DNA of 20,573 nucleotides, taken from the NCBI GenBank assembly GCA_031284195.1, contig JAITAI010000247.1, forward strand, positions 1 to 20,573, given 5' to 3'. Positions 12,786 through 20,573 of the stretch are shown here, piece by piece (position 1 is the stretch's first letter; every line of letters starts with the position of its first letter). This DNA is from Treponema sp. (GTDB taxonomy: Bacteria; Spirochaetota; Spirochaetia; Treponematales; Breznakiellaceae). The position numbers and the translations under genes were made by a program. The notes beneath the pieces were generated by a model that saw only the letters and a list, made by a program, of their open reading frames with translations, was not told the DNA's origin and made no database searches.

Positions 12786-15700
12786 ATGCGGGATATACAA
12801 GATTTTGATTCCATTATGATCCGTTTGGCCTCTCCGGCTATGATCCGAGCTTGGTCTTATGGAGAAGTTAAAAAACCGGAAACCATCAATTACCGAACGC
12901 TCCGGCCTGAAAAGGACGGTCTTTTCTGTGAACGGATCTTCGGGACCACCAAAGAATGGGAATGTTACTGTGGTAAGTTCAAATCCATTCGGTATAAGGG
13001 GGTCATCTGCGACCGTTGCGGAGTAGAGGTGACCCACTTCAAGGTGCGTCGGGAACGGATGGGTCATATAGAACTGGCAGCACCGGTTTCTCATATTTGG
13101 TATTATCGATCCATTCCGAGCCGTATGGGTCTGCTCCTAGACATTCCCATGGCGGCCTTACGGTCAGTGCTCTACTATGAAAAGTACGTGGTCATTGAAC
13201 CAGGAGACACGGATCTCAAAAAAATGCAGCTCCTCACCGAGGATGAGTATTATGACGCTCAGGAACGGTACGGCGGCGGTTTCAGCGCAGGTATGGGCGC
13301 GGAGGCGGTGCGAACCCTCTTGGAAAACCTCAACTTAGACCAAATGGCCCTTGAACTCCGTGCTAAGATGATCGAAAAGGGTTCTAAGAGTGACAAGCGG
13401 CTCTTAAAGCGCATCGAGATCGTGGAAAATTTTCGTAATTCCAATAACAAGCCTGAATGGATGATCCTGGATGTGGTTCCGGTCATCCCCCCGGAGCTCC
13501 GGCCTATGGTACAACTGGACGGGGGCCGCTTCGCCACTTCAGACCTCAACGACTTGTACCGAAGGGTGATTAACCGGAACAACCGGCTCAAACGGCTCCA
13601 GGCATTGAATGCCCCGGATATCATCATTCGCAATGAAAAGCGGATGCTTCAAGAAGCAGTGGACGCCCTCTTTGATAATTCTAAGAAAAAGCGGGTGGTC
13701 AAAGGCGCCTCCAACCGGCCCCTCAAGTCCATTTCTGATATGCTTAAAGGCAAGCAGGGCCGGTTCCGGCAGAACCTCTTGGGTAAACGGGTGGACTATT
13801 CAGGCCGGAGTGTAATCACCGTGGGGCCGAACCTCAAGATATGGCAGTGCGGACTCCCCACCAAGATGGCCTTGGAGCTTTTCAAGCCCTTTATCATGAA
13901 GAAGCTCGTGGATAAGGATGTAGTCTACAACATCAAAAAGGCCAAGATCCTGGTGGAGCAGGAGACCCCGGAGGTCTTTGCCATTCTGGACGAAGTGGTG
14001 AAGGAGCATCCTATCCTTCTGAACCGGGCCCCTACCTTGCATCGGCTGGGGATCCAGGCCTTTGAGCCGGTTTTAGTAGAGGGCAAGGCCATCAAGCTCA
14101 ACCCTCTGGTGTGCCACGCCTTTAACGCGGACTTTGACGGGGATCAAATGGCGGTCCATGTACCCCTCACCCAAGCGGCTCAGATGGAGTGCTGGACCTT
14201 GATGCTTTCCGCCCGAAACCTCCTCAATCCTGCTAATGGAAAGACCATCGTGTTCCCCTCCCAGGACATGGTGTTGGGGATCAACTTCCTCACCCGGATA
14301 AAGCCCCATGCCAAGGGCCAGGGTAGGCGGTATGGTACAGTGGAAGAGATCTTCATGGCTGTGGACGCGCACGCATTGGAATGGGAGGCATGTATCCAGG
14401 TACGGCCTCCTAAATTACCGGTCTGGGAAAAAGCCGGAGGGGTTTTTACCGTCAAGGATGATGGATTCATTGAAACTACCCCGGGACGACTGGTTTTTAA
14501 CGAGGAGCTTCCCCGGGAGCTTCCTTTCATCAACTATGAGTTAAAAGACAAAGAGCTTCGGGGACTTATCGAACAGGTCTTTGCGGATAAGGGTTCCTGG
14601 ACCACGGTGCAGATGCTGGATGCCATCAAAAATACCGGGTATAAGTACGCTACCGTCTTTGGCGCTACCATTGGCGTGGATGATATTGTGATTCCTAAAG
14701 AAAAGGCCGAAATGATCGACCGGGCAGGCCGGGAAGTGGATTCTATCCAGCGGCAGCATCGCCAAGGACATATCACCCAGGAAGAACGGTACAATCGAGT
14801 GGTGGAGGTATGGAACAAGACCAACGATGAGCTCACCGATATTATGATGAAGACATTGGAAGCTGACCGGGATGGGTTCAACTCGATCTACATGATGGCC
14901 AATTCTGGAGCCCGGGGAAGCCGTAACCAGATCCGCCAGCTTGCGGGAATGCGAGGACTCATGGCCAAGCCTTCCGGGGACATCATTGAACTCCCCATAC
15001 GGTCCAATTTCAAAGAAGGGCTTTCCGTGATCGAGTTTTTCATCTCTACCAATGGAGCCCGCAAGGGTTTGGCCGATACTGCCCTCAAAACCGCGGAAGC
15101 AGGCTACCTCACCCGGCGGCTCGTGGACATTGCCCAGGATGTAGTGGTAAATGAAGACGACTGCGGTACCATCAACGGTATTTTCTATTCAGCTATCAAA
15201 AACGGAGAGGAAATTGTCGAATCCCTGAGTGACCGTATTGTGGGCCGGTATACCCTGGAACGGGTCAAACACCCCATTACCGGGGAGTTGGTGGTGGATG
15301 TGAATGAGGAGATTACCGAAGAAATCGCCCGGGCCATTGAAGAAGCCGGGATTGAGGCGGTCCGAATCCGGACGGTTTTGACCTGTGAAGCTAAACACGG
15401 GGTTTGCCGTCGTTGTTACGGCCGTAACCTTGCCACTAACCGCACAGTAGACATAGGCGAGGCAGTGGGTACCATTGCGGCCCAATCCATTGGTCAGCCG
15501 GGAACCCAGCTTACCATGCGGACCTTTCATATCGGAGGAGCCGCCACCAAAGTCAGTGAAGAAAGCCAGATTTGCTTGAAATACCCGGTATATATCCGGG
15601 ATGTCAGTGGGATTCATGTGGAGCTTGCCGATGGCCGATGGCTCTTTACCCGCAAAGGCTATGCCATCGTGAACAAGGTCATGAGAGAATACCGGCTTGA

Positions 15701-17063
15701 AGAGCAAGATGAACTTTTGGTGGAAAACGGCAAGCGTATCATTCGGGGGGAACCGATTATCAAACATGCAGGACAGGATGTGCTCTCTCCTGAAATCGCC
15801 TATGCTATGGTTTTGGAAGATCACCTCTACCTTATTGGGCAGGATCAGAAAATTGAAATCCGGAACGGTTCTGAATTGGTGGTAAAAAAAGGGGAAGTGG
15901 TGGCTGCAGAAAAGACCATTGTTACCTTCGACCCCTTCTCAGACCCGATCATCGCAGAAGCCTCAGGGTTTATCAAATACGAAGACATCATCCCCGGTAC
16001 AACCTTAAAAGAAGAAATTGACGAGGAAACCGGAAACATCGAAAAACGGATCACCGAATTCCAGCTTGAAAGTAAGCAGCCCCGGCTCTTCATCATTGAT
16101 GAAGACGGCGGGGAACTGGCTTCTTACTTCCTCCCCGGAGGGGCCTATATCCAGGTTGATGAAGGAGAACGGATCAACGCAGGACGCACCATAGCCAAAA
16201 CCCTCAAGGAGTCGGCCAAGGCCATGGATATTACCAGCGGCCTTCCCCGGGTGAGCGAGCTTTTCGAGGCCCGCAAGCCTAAGAGCCCTGCGGTATTGGC
16301 TCAGGTTTCGGGTAGGGTTTCTTTTAAAGGTATAATCAAGGGTAAGCGGGTAATTACCATACAGGATGCCTTTGGGAAGGAATACAAACACCTTATCCCT
16401 ATGACTAAACGGCTATTGGTCCGGGACGGGGATACTGTGGAAGCCGGGGAAAGTCTCTGCGTGGGGGCGATTAATCCCCATGATATTCTTTTTATTATGG
16501 GTGAAAGCCGTCTTCAGCGTTACCTCATGGATGAGATCCAGCAGATGTACCGGGTACAGGGGGTAACCATCAATGATAAGCATATCGGGGTTATCGTCAG
16601 ACAGATGATGCGGAAGGTGGAAGTCGTATCCGTAGGGGATACGAGATTCATCTTCGGCCAACTGGTAGACAAGTACCGTTTCCACGAGGAAAACAACCGG
16701 GTCATTGAAGAAGGGGGCCAGCCTGCGGTGGCCCGGCCCATGTTTCAAGGTATCACCAAGGCAAGCCTCAATATTGACTCTTTCTTATCCGCAGCGAGTT
16801 TCCAGGAAACTACCAGGGTACTTACCAATGCGGCTATTGCCGGGTCAACTGATTACCTCCGGGGTCTTAAGGAAAATATCATCATCGGTCATCCCATCCC
16901 GGCGGGTACGGGGATGAAGCGGTATCGGGCGGTGAAGCTCTTTGATGAGGATAATAAAGACCTGGACGTAGAGATGCAGGAGATCCTGGAACGGGTTAAA
17001 CTGGAAAAAGTCACCGAAACTACCAGGGAAGAAGAGTTTATGGCTGAAGAAACGGAAGAGTAG
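12786..17063 (+). CDS. rpoC: DNA-directed RNA polymerase subunit beta'
   Basis: 1425 residues, full length. The N-terminal zinc site has Cys60, Cys62, Cys75 and Cys78 (CYCGKF and CDRCG). The catalytic loop NADFDGD spans 447-453, with Asp449, Asp451 and Asp453 holding the active-site magnesium. The second zinc site uses Cys793, Cys867, Cys874 and Cys877 (CEAKHGVCRRC). The trigger-loop region is recognisable from GTIAAQSIGQPGTQLTMRTF. No large lineage-specific insert stands out. The ATG at 12786 has AAGGGG upstream. It is the last gene of the block; a terminator follows directly and no rpsL or rpsG comes after it. Confidence 0.98.
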   Translation: MRDIQDFDSIMIRLASPAMIRAWSYGEVKKPETINYRTLRPEKDGLFCERIFGTTKEWECYCGKFKSIRYKGVICDRCGVEVTHFKVRRERMGHIELAAPVSHIWYYRSIPSRMGLLLDIPMAALRSVLYYEKYVVIEPGDTDLKKMQLLTEDEYYDAQERYGGGFSAGMGAEAVRTLLENLNLDQMALELRAKMIEKGSKSDKRLLKRIEIVENFRNSNNKPEWMILDVVPVIPPELRPMVQLDGGRFATSDLNDLYRRVINRNNRLKRLQALNAPDIIIRNEKRMLQEAVDALFDNSKKKRVVKGASNRPLKSISDMLKGKQGRFRQNLLGKRVDYSGRSVITVGPNLKIWQCGLPTKMALELFKPFIMKKLVDKDVVYNIKKAKILVEQETPEVFAILDEVVKEHPILLNRAPTLHRLGIQAFEPVLVEGKAIKLNPLVCHAFNADFDGDQMAVHVPLTQAAQMECWTLMLSARNLLNPANGKTIVFPSQDMVLGINFLTRIKPHAKGQGRRYGTVEEIFMAVDAHALEWEACIQVRPPKLPVWEKAGGVFTVKDDGFIETTPGRLVFNEELPRELPFINYELKDKELRGLIEQVFADKGSWTTVQMLDAIKNTGYKYATVFGATIGVDDIVIPKEKAEMIDRAGREVDSIQRQHRQGHITQEERYNRVVEVWNKTNDELTDIMMKTLEADRDGFNSIYMMANSGARGSRNQIRQLAGMRGLMAKPSGDIIELPIRSNFKEGLSVIEFFISTNGARKGLADTALKTAEAGYLTRRLVDIAQDVVVNEDDCGTINGIFYSAIKNGEEIVESLSDRIVGRYTLERVKHPITGELVVDVNEEITEEIARAIEEAGIEAVRIRTVLTCEAKHGVCRRCYGRNLATNRTVDIGEAVGTIAAQSIGQPGTQLTMRTFHIGGAATKVSEESQICLKYPVYIRDVSGIHVELADGRWLFTRKGYAIVNKVMREYRLEEQDELLVENGKRIIRGEPIIKHAGQDVLSPEIAYAMVLEDHLYLIGQDQKIEIRNGSELVVKKGEVVAAEKTIVTFDPFSDPIIAEASGFIKYEDIIPGTTLKEEIDEETGNIEKRITEFQLESKQPRLFIIDEDGGELASYFLPGGAYIQVDEGERINAGRTIAKTLKESAKAMDITSGLPRVSELFEARKPKSPAVLAQVSGRVSFKGIIKGKRVITIQDAFGKEYKHLIPMTKRLLVRDGDTVEAGESLCVGAINPHDILFIMGESRLQRYLMDEIQQMYRVQGVTINDKHIGVIVRQMMRKVEVVSVGDTRFIFGQLVDKYRFHEENNRVIEEGGQPAVARPMFQGITKASLNIDSFLSAASFQETTRVLTNAAIAGSTDYLRGLKENIIIGHPIPAGTGMKRYRAVKLFDEDNKDLDVEMQEILERVKLEKVTETTREEEFMAEETEE

Positions 17064-17080
17064 GGTTTTAGTGCAGGGGA

Positions 17081-17105
17081 GGGCCTCCGGATAGGCGGCC
17101 CTTTT
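17081..17105 (+). terminator. Intrinsic terminator after rpoC
   Basis: GGGCCTCC at 17081-17088 pairs with GGCGGCCC at 17094-17101 (7 G-C pairs, one T-C mismatch) with the 5-base loop GGATA, followed by TTTTCC. It starts 17 bases after the rpoC stop and ends 3 bases before the end of the convergent ulaE gene. Read from the other strand it has no T-run, so it serves rpoC only. Confidence 0.8.
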
Positions 17106-17107
17106 CC

Positions 17108-17956
17108 TTAGGGGAGGCTGCTGAATTTGCGGTCGATAAAGTCCTTGGATATTTGGATGGTACGGGTAAGGTCCGTTTCTCTGGTATACCAGAATTCGGT
17201 TACAAAAAGTCTCACCTTCAAGTTCAGCGCTGTTTCTATGCAGGCTTCGAAATTGACGTGCCCAGTGCCATAGGGGATTTCTCTAAACTTGCCTGGAAGG
17301 GTTTCTTTGAGATGTACTGCGGCGATATGTCCTGCTCCAGAGCGGAGGTCCGCAAGTACATCGGTTCCATAAGTTTTCGCTGCATTGGTAATATTGCCAC
17401 AGTCAGGATACACCTGCAGATAAGGTGAATTGATCCGTAACACATAGTCCATGACCTTGTGCACGGTGTTCATAAATTCCGTTTCCATGGTTTCAAAGGC
17501 CAGGATGACCCCTTTTGCGCTCGCCATTTCCACTGCATGTACTAAGCCCTCATAAAACAGCGCTTTAGTTCGCTCGTTTGATTCGCCGTAATACTCATCA
17601 TAACCGGCGAGTTGAATTATCCGTATACCCAGGGCATCGGCAAGATTCACCGCATCTTCCATGATTTCAAGACTCCGGGAACGGATCCTCGGGTCTTCAC
17701 TTCCCAGCGGGTATTTCCGGTGCCCGCTTAAACACATGGTCCTGATAGGTATCTGGGTGTCATACATGGCTTTGAGCAATGCAAACCGTTCAGCCCAGGA
17801 TATTTTTAGTCTATGGAGCTTTTCATCAGTTTCATCAATACTCAACTCCAAAAAGTCATAACCTACAGCTTTGGCGATCTGCAGTTTTTCCTCCCAGGAA
17901 AGACCCGGAGGCATGGCCTTCTCATACAACCCAATCTGATAGTTTTTCTTGTCCAT
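17108..17956 (-). CDS. ulaE: L-xylulose 5-phosphate (L-ribulose 5-phosphate) 3-epimerase, UlaE/SgbU type
   Basis: 282 residues with a xylose-isomerase-like TIM barrel. The N-terminus IGLYEKAMP, VGYDFLELSIDETDEKLHRL, CLSGHRKYPLGSED and IQLAGYDEYY follow E. coli UlaE closely. The expected metal ligands are present: Glu155 (FETME), Asp185 (YPDCGN), His215 (AVHLKE) and Glu254 (VTEFWY). The family interconverts L-xylulose 5-phosphate and L-ribulose 5-phosphate in L-ascorbate or L-xylulose breakdown. AAGGAG lies seven bases before the ATG. Upstream on the same strand is an L-xylulokinase that would supply its substrate, but a 406-base gap separates them, so it may have its own promoter. Confidence 0.92.
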   Translation of the reverse strand: MDKKNYQIGLYEKAMPPGLSWEEKLQIAKAVGYDFLELSIDETDEKLHRLKISWAERFALLKAMYDTQIPIRTMCLSGHRKYPLGSEDPRIRSRSLEIMEDAVNLADALGIRIIQLAGYDEYYGESNERTKALFYEGLVHAVEMASAKGVILAFETMETEFMNTVHKVMDYVLRINSPYLQVYPDCGNITNAAKTYGTDVLADLRSGAGHIAAVHLKETLPGKFREIPYGTGHVNFEACIETALNLKVRLFVTEFWYTRETDLTRTIQISKDFIDRKFSSLP

Positions 17957-18362
17957 CTATAAGCTCCTTGGTTTTGATAAAGGCTTCCTAGCACCCATGC
18001 TCTACAAAAAGGATATCCCTTTAGGATGGCCGCTCTGCTTCATAATATACAGAACACACGTAGAAATAATATGACCGAATAGTCTTATTTCCTTATTACG
18101 TAAACAATTAAAATAAAATACAGGACATGTTATTCCTTTGCAGGTCCTAAGGTAACCCACATTCCCTGATCCAGGAAGACCAAGACTCTCAAACCTTGAT
18201 TCCGTTTCTCGAAAATTCCCTCTTCCTTGCCACATCTCCTGTTTCCCCTCTCATTAGGATTATGAAACCTCGCGGGACGCCCCAAATATTCATTAAACGT
18301 AGAGGCTGCTTTAAAATCTGATATTTTGAAACCGTCTCCCTGTGGAAACGTATTAAACCAGC
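17957..18362 (-). other. 406-base gap between lyxK and ulaE, no recognised gene
   Basis: No convincing gene on either strand. Two overlapping open frames on the - strand (18130-18390 and 18002-18235) give proteins I cannot match to any family and have no good ribosome-binding site. The part 18060-18125 is A/T-rich; on the - strand TTGTTT followed after 17 bases by GACTAT is a weak promoter candidate for ulaE. A small palindrome (AAAGG GATAT CCTTT followed by TT on the - strand, around 18009-18023) is too short to call as a terminator. The gap may be the remains of a lost gene. Confidence 0.4.
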
Positions 18363-19856
18363 TTAGAAACATGCTGAAAGGGCAGCACATAAGGCTGAAT
18401 AAGTTTCATATTTCTTACGGTATAGGGATACCTGTTCGGGGTTTGGTAGAATCTGCTCTTTTATGTTGACCATTGCCACAATCGCCTCTTCGTAATTTTT
18501 GAATTCCCCTGCGACGATTGCCCCTGCCAAGGCGCAACCCAAGGCGCCCAGTTCCTTAACGTGAACGGTCTCTATAGGAAATCCAAGCACATCCGCGAAG
18601 ATCTGTACCCATACCCCTGAATTAACCGCACCCCCTGCCATACGGATACGTTTAGGGGGCTTTCGGGTCTTGAGCAGCCGGTCAATATGGGTCTTATGGG
18701 AAAAAGCAACTCCTTCATATATAGCCCGTAAACAGTGAATCTTGTTATGGTAGGCCGAGAGCCCAATTAAGGCAGCCCTACCCCGGGGATTATCGTTTGA
18801 ACCGTAGAGAAAGGGCAGAAAATATACATCGGAGTCTTCGGGCTTTACCGCAGCTACCTGTTCATCGATCCGCTGGTACAACTGTTTACCCTCCTTTATA
18901 TCTTTTTCCTCGAAAAAATGCTGGATAAACCAGTCTAGGTTTCCTGCAGAGGTAGGACTACACTCTTCAACCAAGAAATAACCCGGTATAGCGAAAAGGG
19001 AATTCATCCCAATACTACCATCGGTAACTGGGGCTGTGGCAATATACTCGTTGATACTCCAGGTACCTGCAATGGTACAGAGTTCTTCCGGACTGGTAAT
19101 ATCCATGGCTACCGCACAGGAATCAATGTCAAACATACCCCCTGCCACCGGGGTCCCTGCTTTCAAGCCGGTGAGGGCCGCTGCTTCGGGAGTAACCCGG
19201 CCACATAGGTCAGCAGAGAAGCGGATAGGGGCAAGCTTGTCAAAGACCTCACCAATGCCTAGGGCCTGGAGCATATCCCGGTCAAAACGGACCTGCATGA
19301 TGTCCATCAACCCTGAACCGGATATATCAGTGGCTTCCGAATAGGCCTCTCCGGTCAAACGGAAACGGATATAATCCTTTACTGAAAATACCCATTGGAT
19401 ATCATCGTAAGCCTTCCGGTCGTGGTCTTTAAGCCATGCCAACAAGGACACCTGCTGAGAGGCCAACAGTTTCTGGCAGAGTTTGGGATAGAGCCTTTGG
19501 GCAGTCCCGTCCCGATACCACTTTTCAGGGTATTCCCATGCCCGGGAATCGGTAGAGACAATACCCTTATATGCCGGCTTGCCCCCTTTACCCCACCCAT
19601 AAAGCCCTTTACCATGACCGCACACCCCAAGGCCGATGATATCTCCTGGATCGATCTGAGCCGCGCTAATCGCTTCCCGGACACATAGACCATTAGTTTG
19701 CCATAGTTCCTCCATATCCCGTTCTGTATAACCGGGCTGAGGGGTAAGGAGCAGAGTATTCATTCCCCGGGTGATTATCTCGTTACCGGCTAAATCGAAT
19801 ATGGCTGCTTTGATTAGGGTTCCGCCATTGTCTAGACCAAGCACATATTTTGCCAT
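18363..19856 (-). CDS. lyxK: L-xylulokinase-like FGGY carbohydrate kinase
   Basis: 497 residues, the same size as E. coli LyxK (about 498). The N-terminal phosphate-binding motif YVLGLDNGGTLIKAAIFD, TPQPGYTERDMEELWQ, GLKAGTPVAGGMFD with the likely catalytic base Asp243, AGTWS, SPTSAGNLDWF, FLPFLYGSND and YEGVAFSHKTH all line up with that enzyme. FGGY kinases transfer ATP phosphate to a sugar; LyxK acts on L-xylulose to give L-xylulose 5-phosphate. The neighbour ulaE encodes the epimerase for that product, which supports the substrate. The ATG at 19856 has only a distant GGAGG (about 14 bases upstream). A related substrate such as another ketopentose cannot be excluded. Confidence 0.88.
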   Translation of the reverse strand: MAKYVLGLDNGGTLIKAAIFDLAGNEIITRGMNTLLLTPQPGYTERDMEELWQTNGLCVREAISAAQIDPGDIIGLGVCGHGKGLYGWGKGGKPAYKGIVSTDSRAWEYPEKWYRDGTAQRLYPKLCQKLLASQQVSLLAWLKDHDRKAYDDIQWVFSVKDYIRFRLTGEAYSEATDISGSGLMDIMQVRFDRDMLQALGIGEVFDKLAPIRFSADLCGRVTPEAAALTGLKAGTPVAGGMFDIDSCAVAMDITSPEELCTIAGTWSINEYIATAPVTDGSIGMNSLFAIPGYFLVEECSPTSAGNLDWFIQHFFEEKDIKEGKQLYQRIDEQVAAVKPEDSDVYFLPFLYGSNDNPRGRAALIGLSAYHNKIHCLRAIYEGVAFSHKTHIDRLLKTRKPPKRIRMAGGAVNSGVWVQIFADVLGFPIETVHVKELGALGCALAGAIVAGEFKNYEEAIVAMVNIKEQILPNPEQVSLYRKKYETYSALCAALSACF

Positions 19857-20030
19857 AGTAGTTTTTACTGCCTCCGTCCTATAGAATAAATACTATCTTA
19901 AAGTCTCCATATTTACCAGTAGTGCATTCAAAGGCTTTTTTCCATTCTTCATCCCTTCAAGGGAAATTGCGACAGCTAAACAGAGAACGGTTCAGTCTAA
20001 GTATCCATTTTGAAATACACAGAGTGTAAC

Positions 20031-20050
20031 TGAGCGATTTCAATCGCTCA
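20031..20050. promoter_or_regulatory. Perfect 20-base palindrome upstream of lyxK
   Basis: TGAGCGATT at 20031-20039 and AATCGCTCA at 20042-20050 are exact reverse complements around TC. It lies about 175 bases upstream of the lyxK start and about 50 bases beyond the end of the small ORF at 20103-20360. No T-run follows on either strand, so an operator for a dimeric regulator is at least as likely as a terminator. Confidence 0.5.
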
Positions 20051-20102
20051 CCTTAACGTCTAAATAAAGCCAACACATTTTGCTAAGGAGGCCGCAAGTT
20101 TT

Positions 20103-20360
20103 TTATGGGGGTGATTGTATGGTTGGTATGATACTTACACTCCAATCATCGGTACTTTTAGAATTGCAGGTAATATCAAAACTGCTAAATTCAGTTTCAA
20201 TGCATGCTTCTATATTTTTAAAATACTCGGCAACCCATGGTTTGTTCTTTTGCAATTCAAGGGTTCTATATTTTTCCAGAGCCCAATACAGACTGTTTGA
20301 GCCCTCTGAATGCAGATAAAAAGCATCCAAGCTCTGCATCATTATATTGTGTTCTTTCAT
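20103..20360 (-). CDS. Hypothetical protein, 85 residues
   Basis: I do not recognise this protein. It starts MKEHNIMMQSLDAFYLHSEG, is rich in Glu, Lys, Ser and aromatic residues, has no membrane segment or signal peptide, and ends IIPTIQSPP. The composition looks like a real soluble protein rather than a random frame. Its ATG overlaps the stop of a 26-codon ORF (TAATG), suggesting coupled translation; it has no strong ribosome-binding site of its own. It is on the same strand as lyxK, 246 bases upstream, with no recognised gene in between. It could also be the remnant of a longer gene. Confidence 0.4.
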   Translation of the reverse strand: MKEHNIMMQSLDAFYLHSEGSNSLYWALEKYRTLELQKNKPWVAEYFKNIEACIETEFSSFDITCNSKSTDDWSVSIIPTIQSPP

Positions 20361-20440
20361 TACACTACTCTTTCCCTTAGGCAGTAGAGAGAATTGTTTT
20401 CTACAATACCCAATACGCTGATCGATAGATAAAACCCCAT
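20360..20440 (-). CDS. Possible 26-residue leader ORF
   Basis: On the - strand GGAGGG (20444-20449) stands three bases before an ATG at 20440-20438. The ORF has 26 codons (MGFYLSISVLGIVENN followed by a basic end) and its TAA overlaps the ATG of the 85-residue ORF. The strong ribosome-binding site and the stop-start overlap argue for translation, but the length is too short to be sure. No run of identical codons is seen that would suggest amino-acid attenuation. Confidence 0.3.
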   Translation of the reverse strand: MGFYLSISVLGIVENNSLYCLRERVV

Positions 20441-20573
20441 AGTCCCTCCAATCTAATAATCACCACCCTAAAGGAATCTCTCCTTTACATCGTGAAGTAT
20501 CGTTAGAGTTCATCTCTGACTGCAAGGCTTCTTGCAAAATATGAATGATTGTTACAAACAGAACCAGTTATCC
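20441..20573. other. End of window with two small inverted repeats
   Basis: No gene is visible. TAAAGGA at 20469-20475 pairs with TCCTTTA at 20481-20487 (7 bp, loop ATCTC), and TGCAAG at 20521-20526 pairs with CTTGCA at 20531-20536. Both lie upstream of the short ORF on the - strand and might belong to its leader. Confidence 0.35.

Noticed and set aside
20080..20319. Two + strand frames opposite the hypothetical ORF at 20103-20360
   Set aside because: AAGGAGG near 20085 is attractive, but the ATG that follows it opens only 8 codons, and the longer frames start at weak codons and give unconvincing proteins. The - strand frame looks more protein-like.
1..20573. CRISPR array, insertion sequence, integrase or tRNA-derived attachment site
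   Set aside because: No regularly spaced repeats, no transposase or integrase reading frame, and no duplicated tRNA 3' end were seen.

Overview
The window looks like a spirochaete chromosome, most likely a Treponema relative. The RNA polymerase beta subunit carries Asn at the position of E. coli Ser531, a substitution known from naturally rifampicin-resistant spirochaetes. The ribosomal/RNA polymerase block has the usual bacterial order. Base composition looks close to 50% GC by eye, which would fit termite-gut treponemes better than T. pallidum. The genus call is inference, not a database match.

Layout. (1) 1-183: the C-terminal end of a peptide/nickel-type ABC transporter permease. (2) 283-4629: a thiamine salvage operon on the + strand. 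It has a strong promoter, a perfect leader hairpin, a TPP riboswitch feeding an intrinsic terminator, then thiD, a CytX-like transporter, thiM, thiE and a HAD phosphatase, with genes tightly packed or overlapping. (3) About 4760-5226: a broken fucU-like (L-fucose mutarotase) gene with a frameshift and a stop near its start. (4) 5250-17105: the transcription/translation block: promoter, tRNA-Thr(GGU), rpmG, tRNA-Trp(CCA), secE, nusG, rplK, rplA, rplJ, rplL, rpoB, rpoC, terminator. (5) 17108-19856, - strand: an L-xylulose 5-phosphate 3-epimerase (UlaE type) and an L-xylulokinase (LyxK type), separated by 406 bases with no recognisable gene. (6) 19857-20573: sparse sequence with a perfect palindrome, one hypothetical ORF and a short ORF coupled to it.

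How the genes work together. The thi operon would import the pyrimidine moiety (CytX), phosphorylate pyrimidine and thiazole (ThiD, ThiM) and join them to thiamine phosphate (ThiE). The HAD enzyme is a candidate for the dephosphorylation step. TPP would shut the operon off by transcription termination. The ulaE/lyxK pair would phosphorylate L-xylulose and epimerise the product to L-ribulose 5-phosphate. The 4-epimerase needed to reach D-xylulose 5-phosphate is not in the window.

The most interesting material lies between the familiar genes: a chain of five stem-loops between rplJ and rplL, a set of mutually exclusive hairpins with a U-tract before rpoB, and a 234-base rpoB-rpoC spacer with a 15-bp stem-loop and a 21-bp tandem repeat. 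I saw no CRISPR array, insertion sequence or clear new enzyme system.
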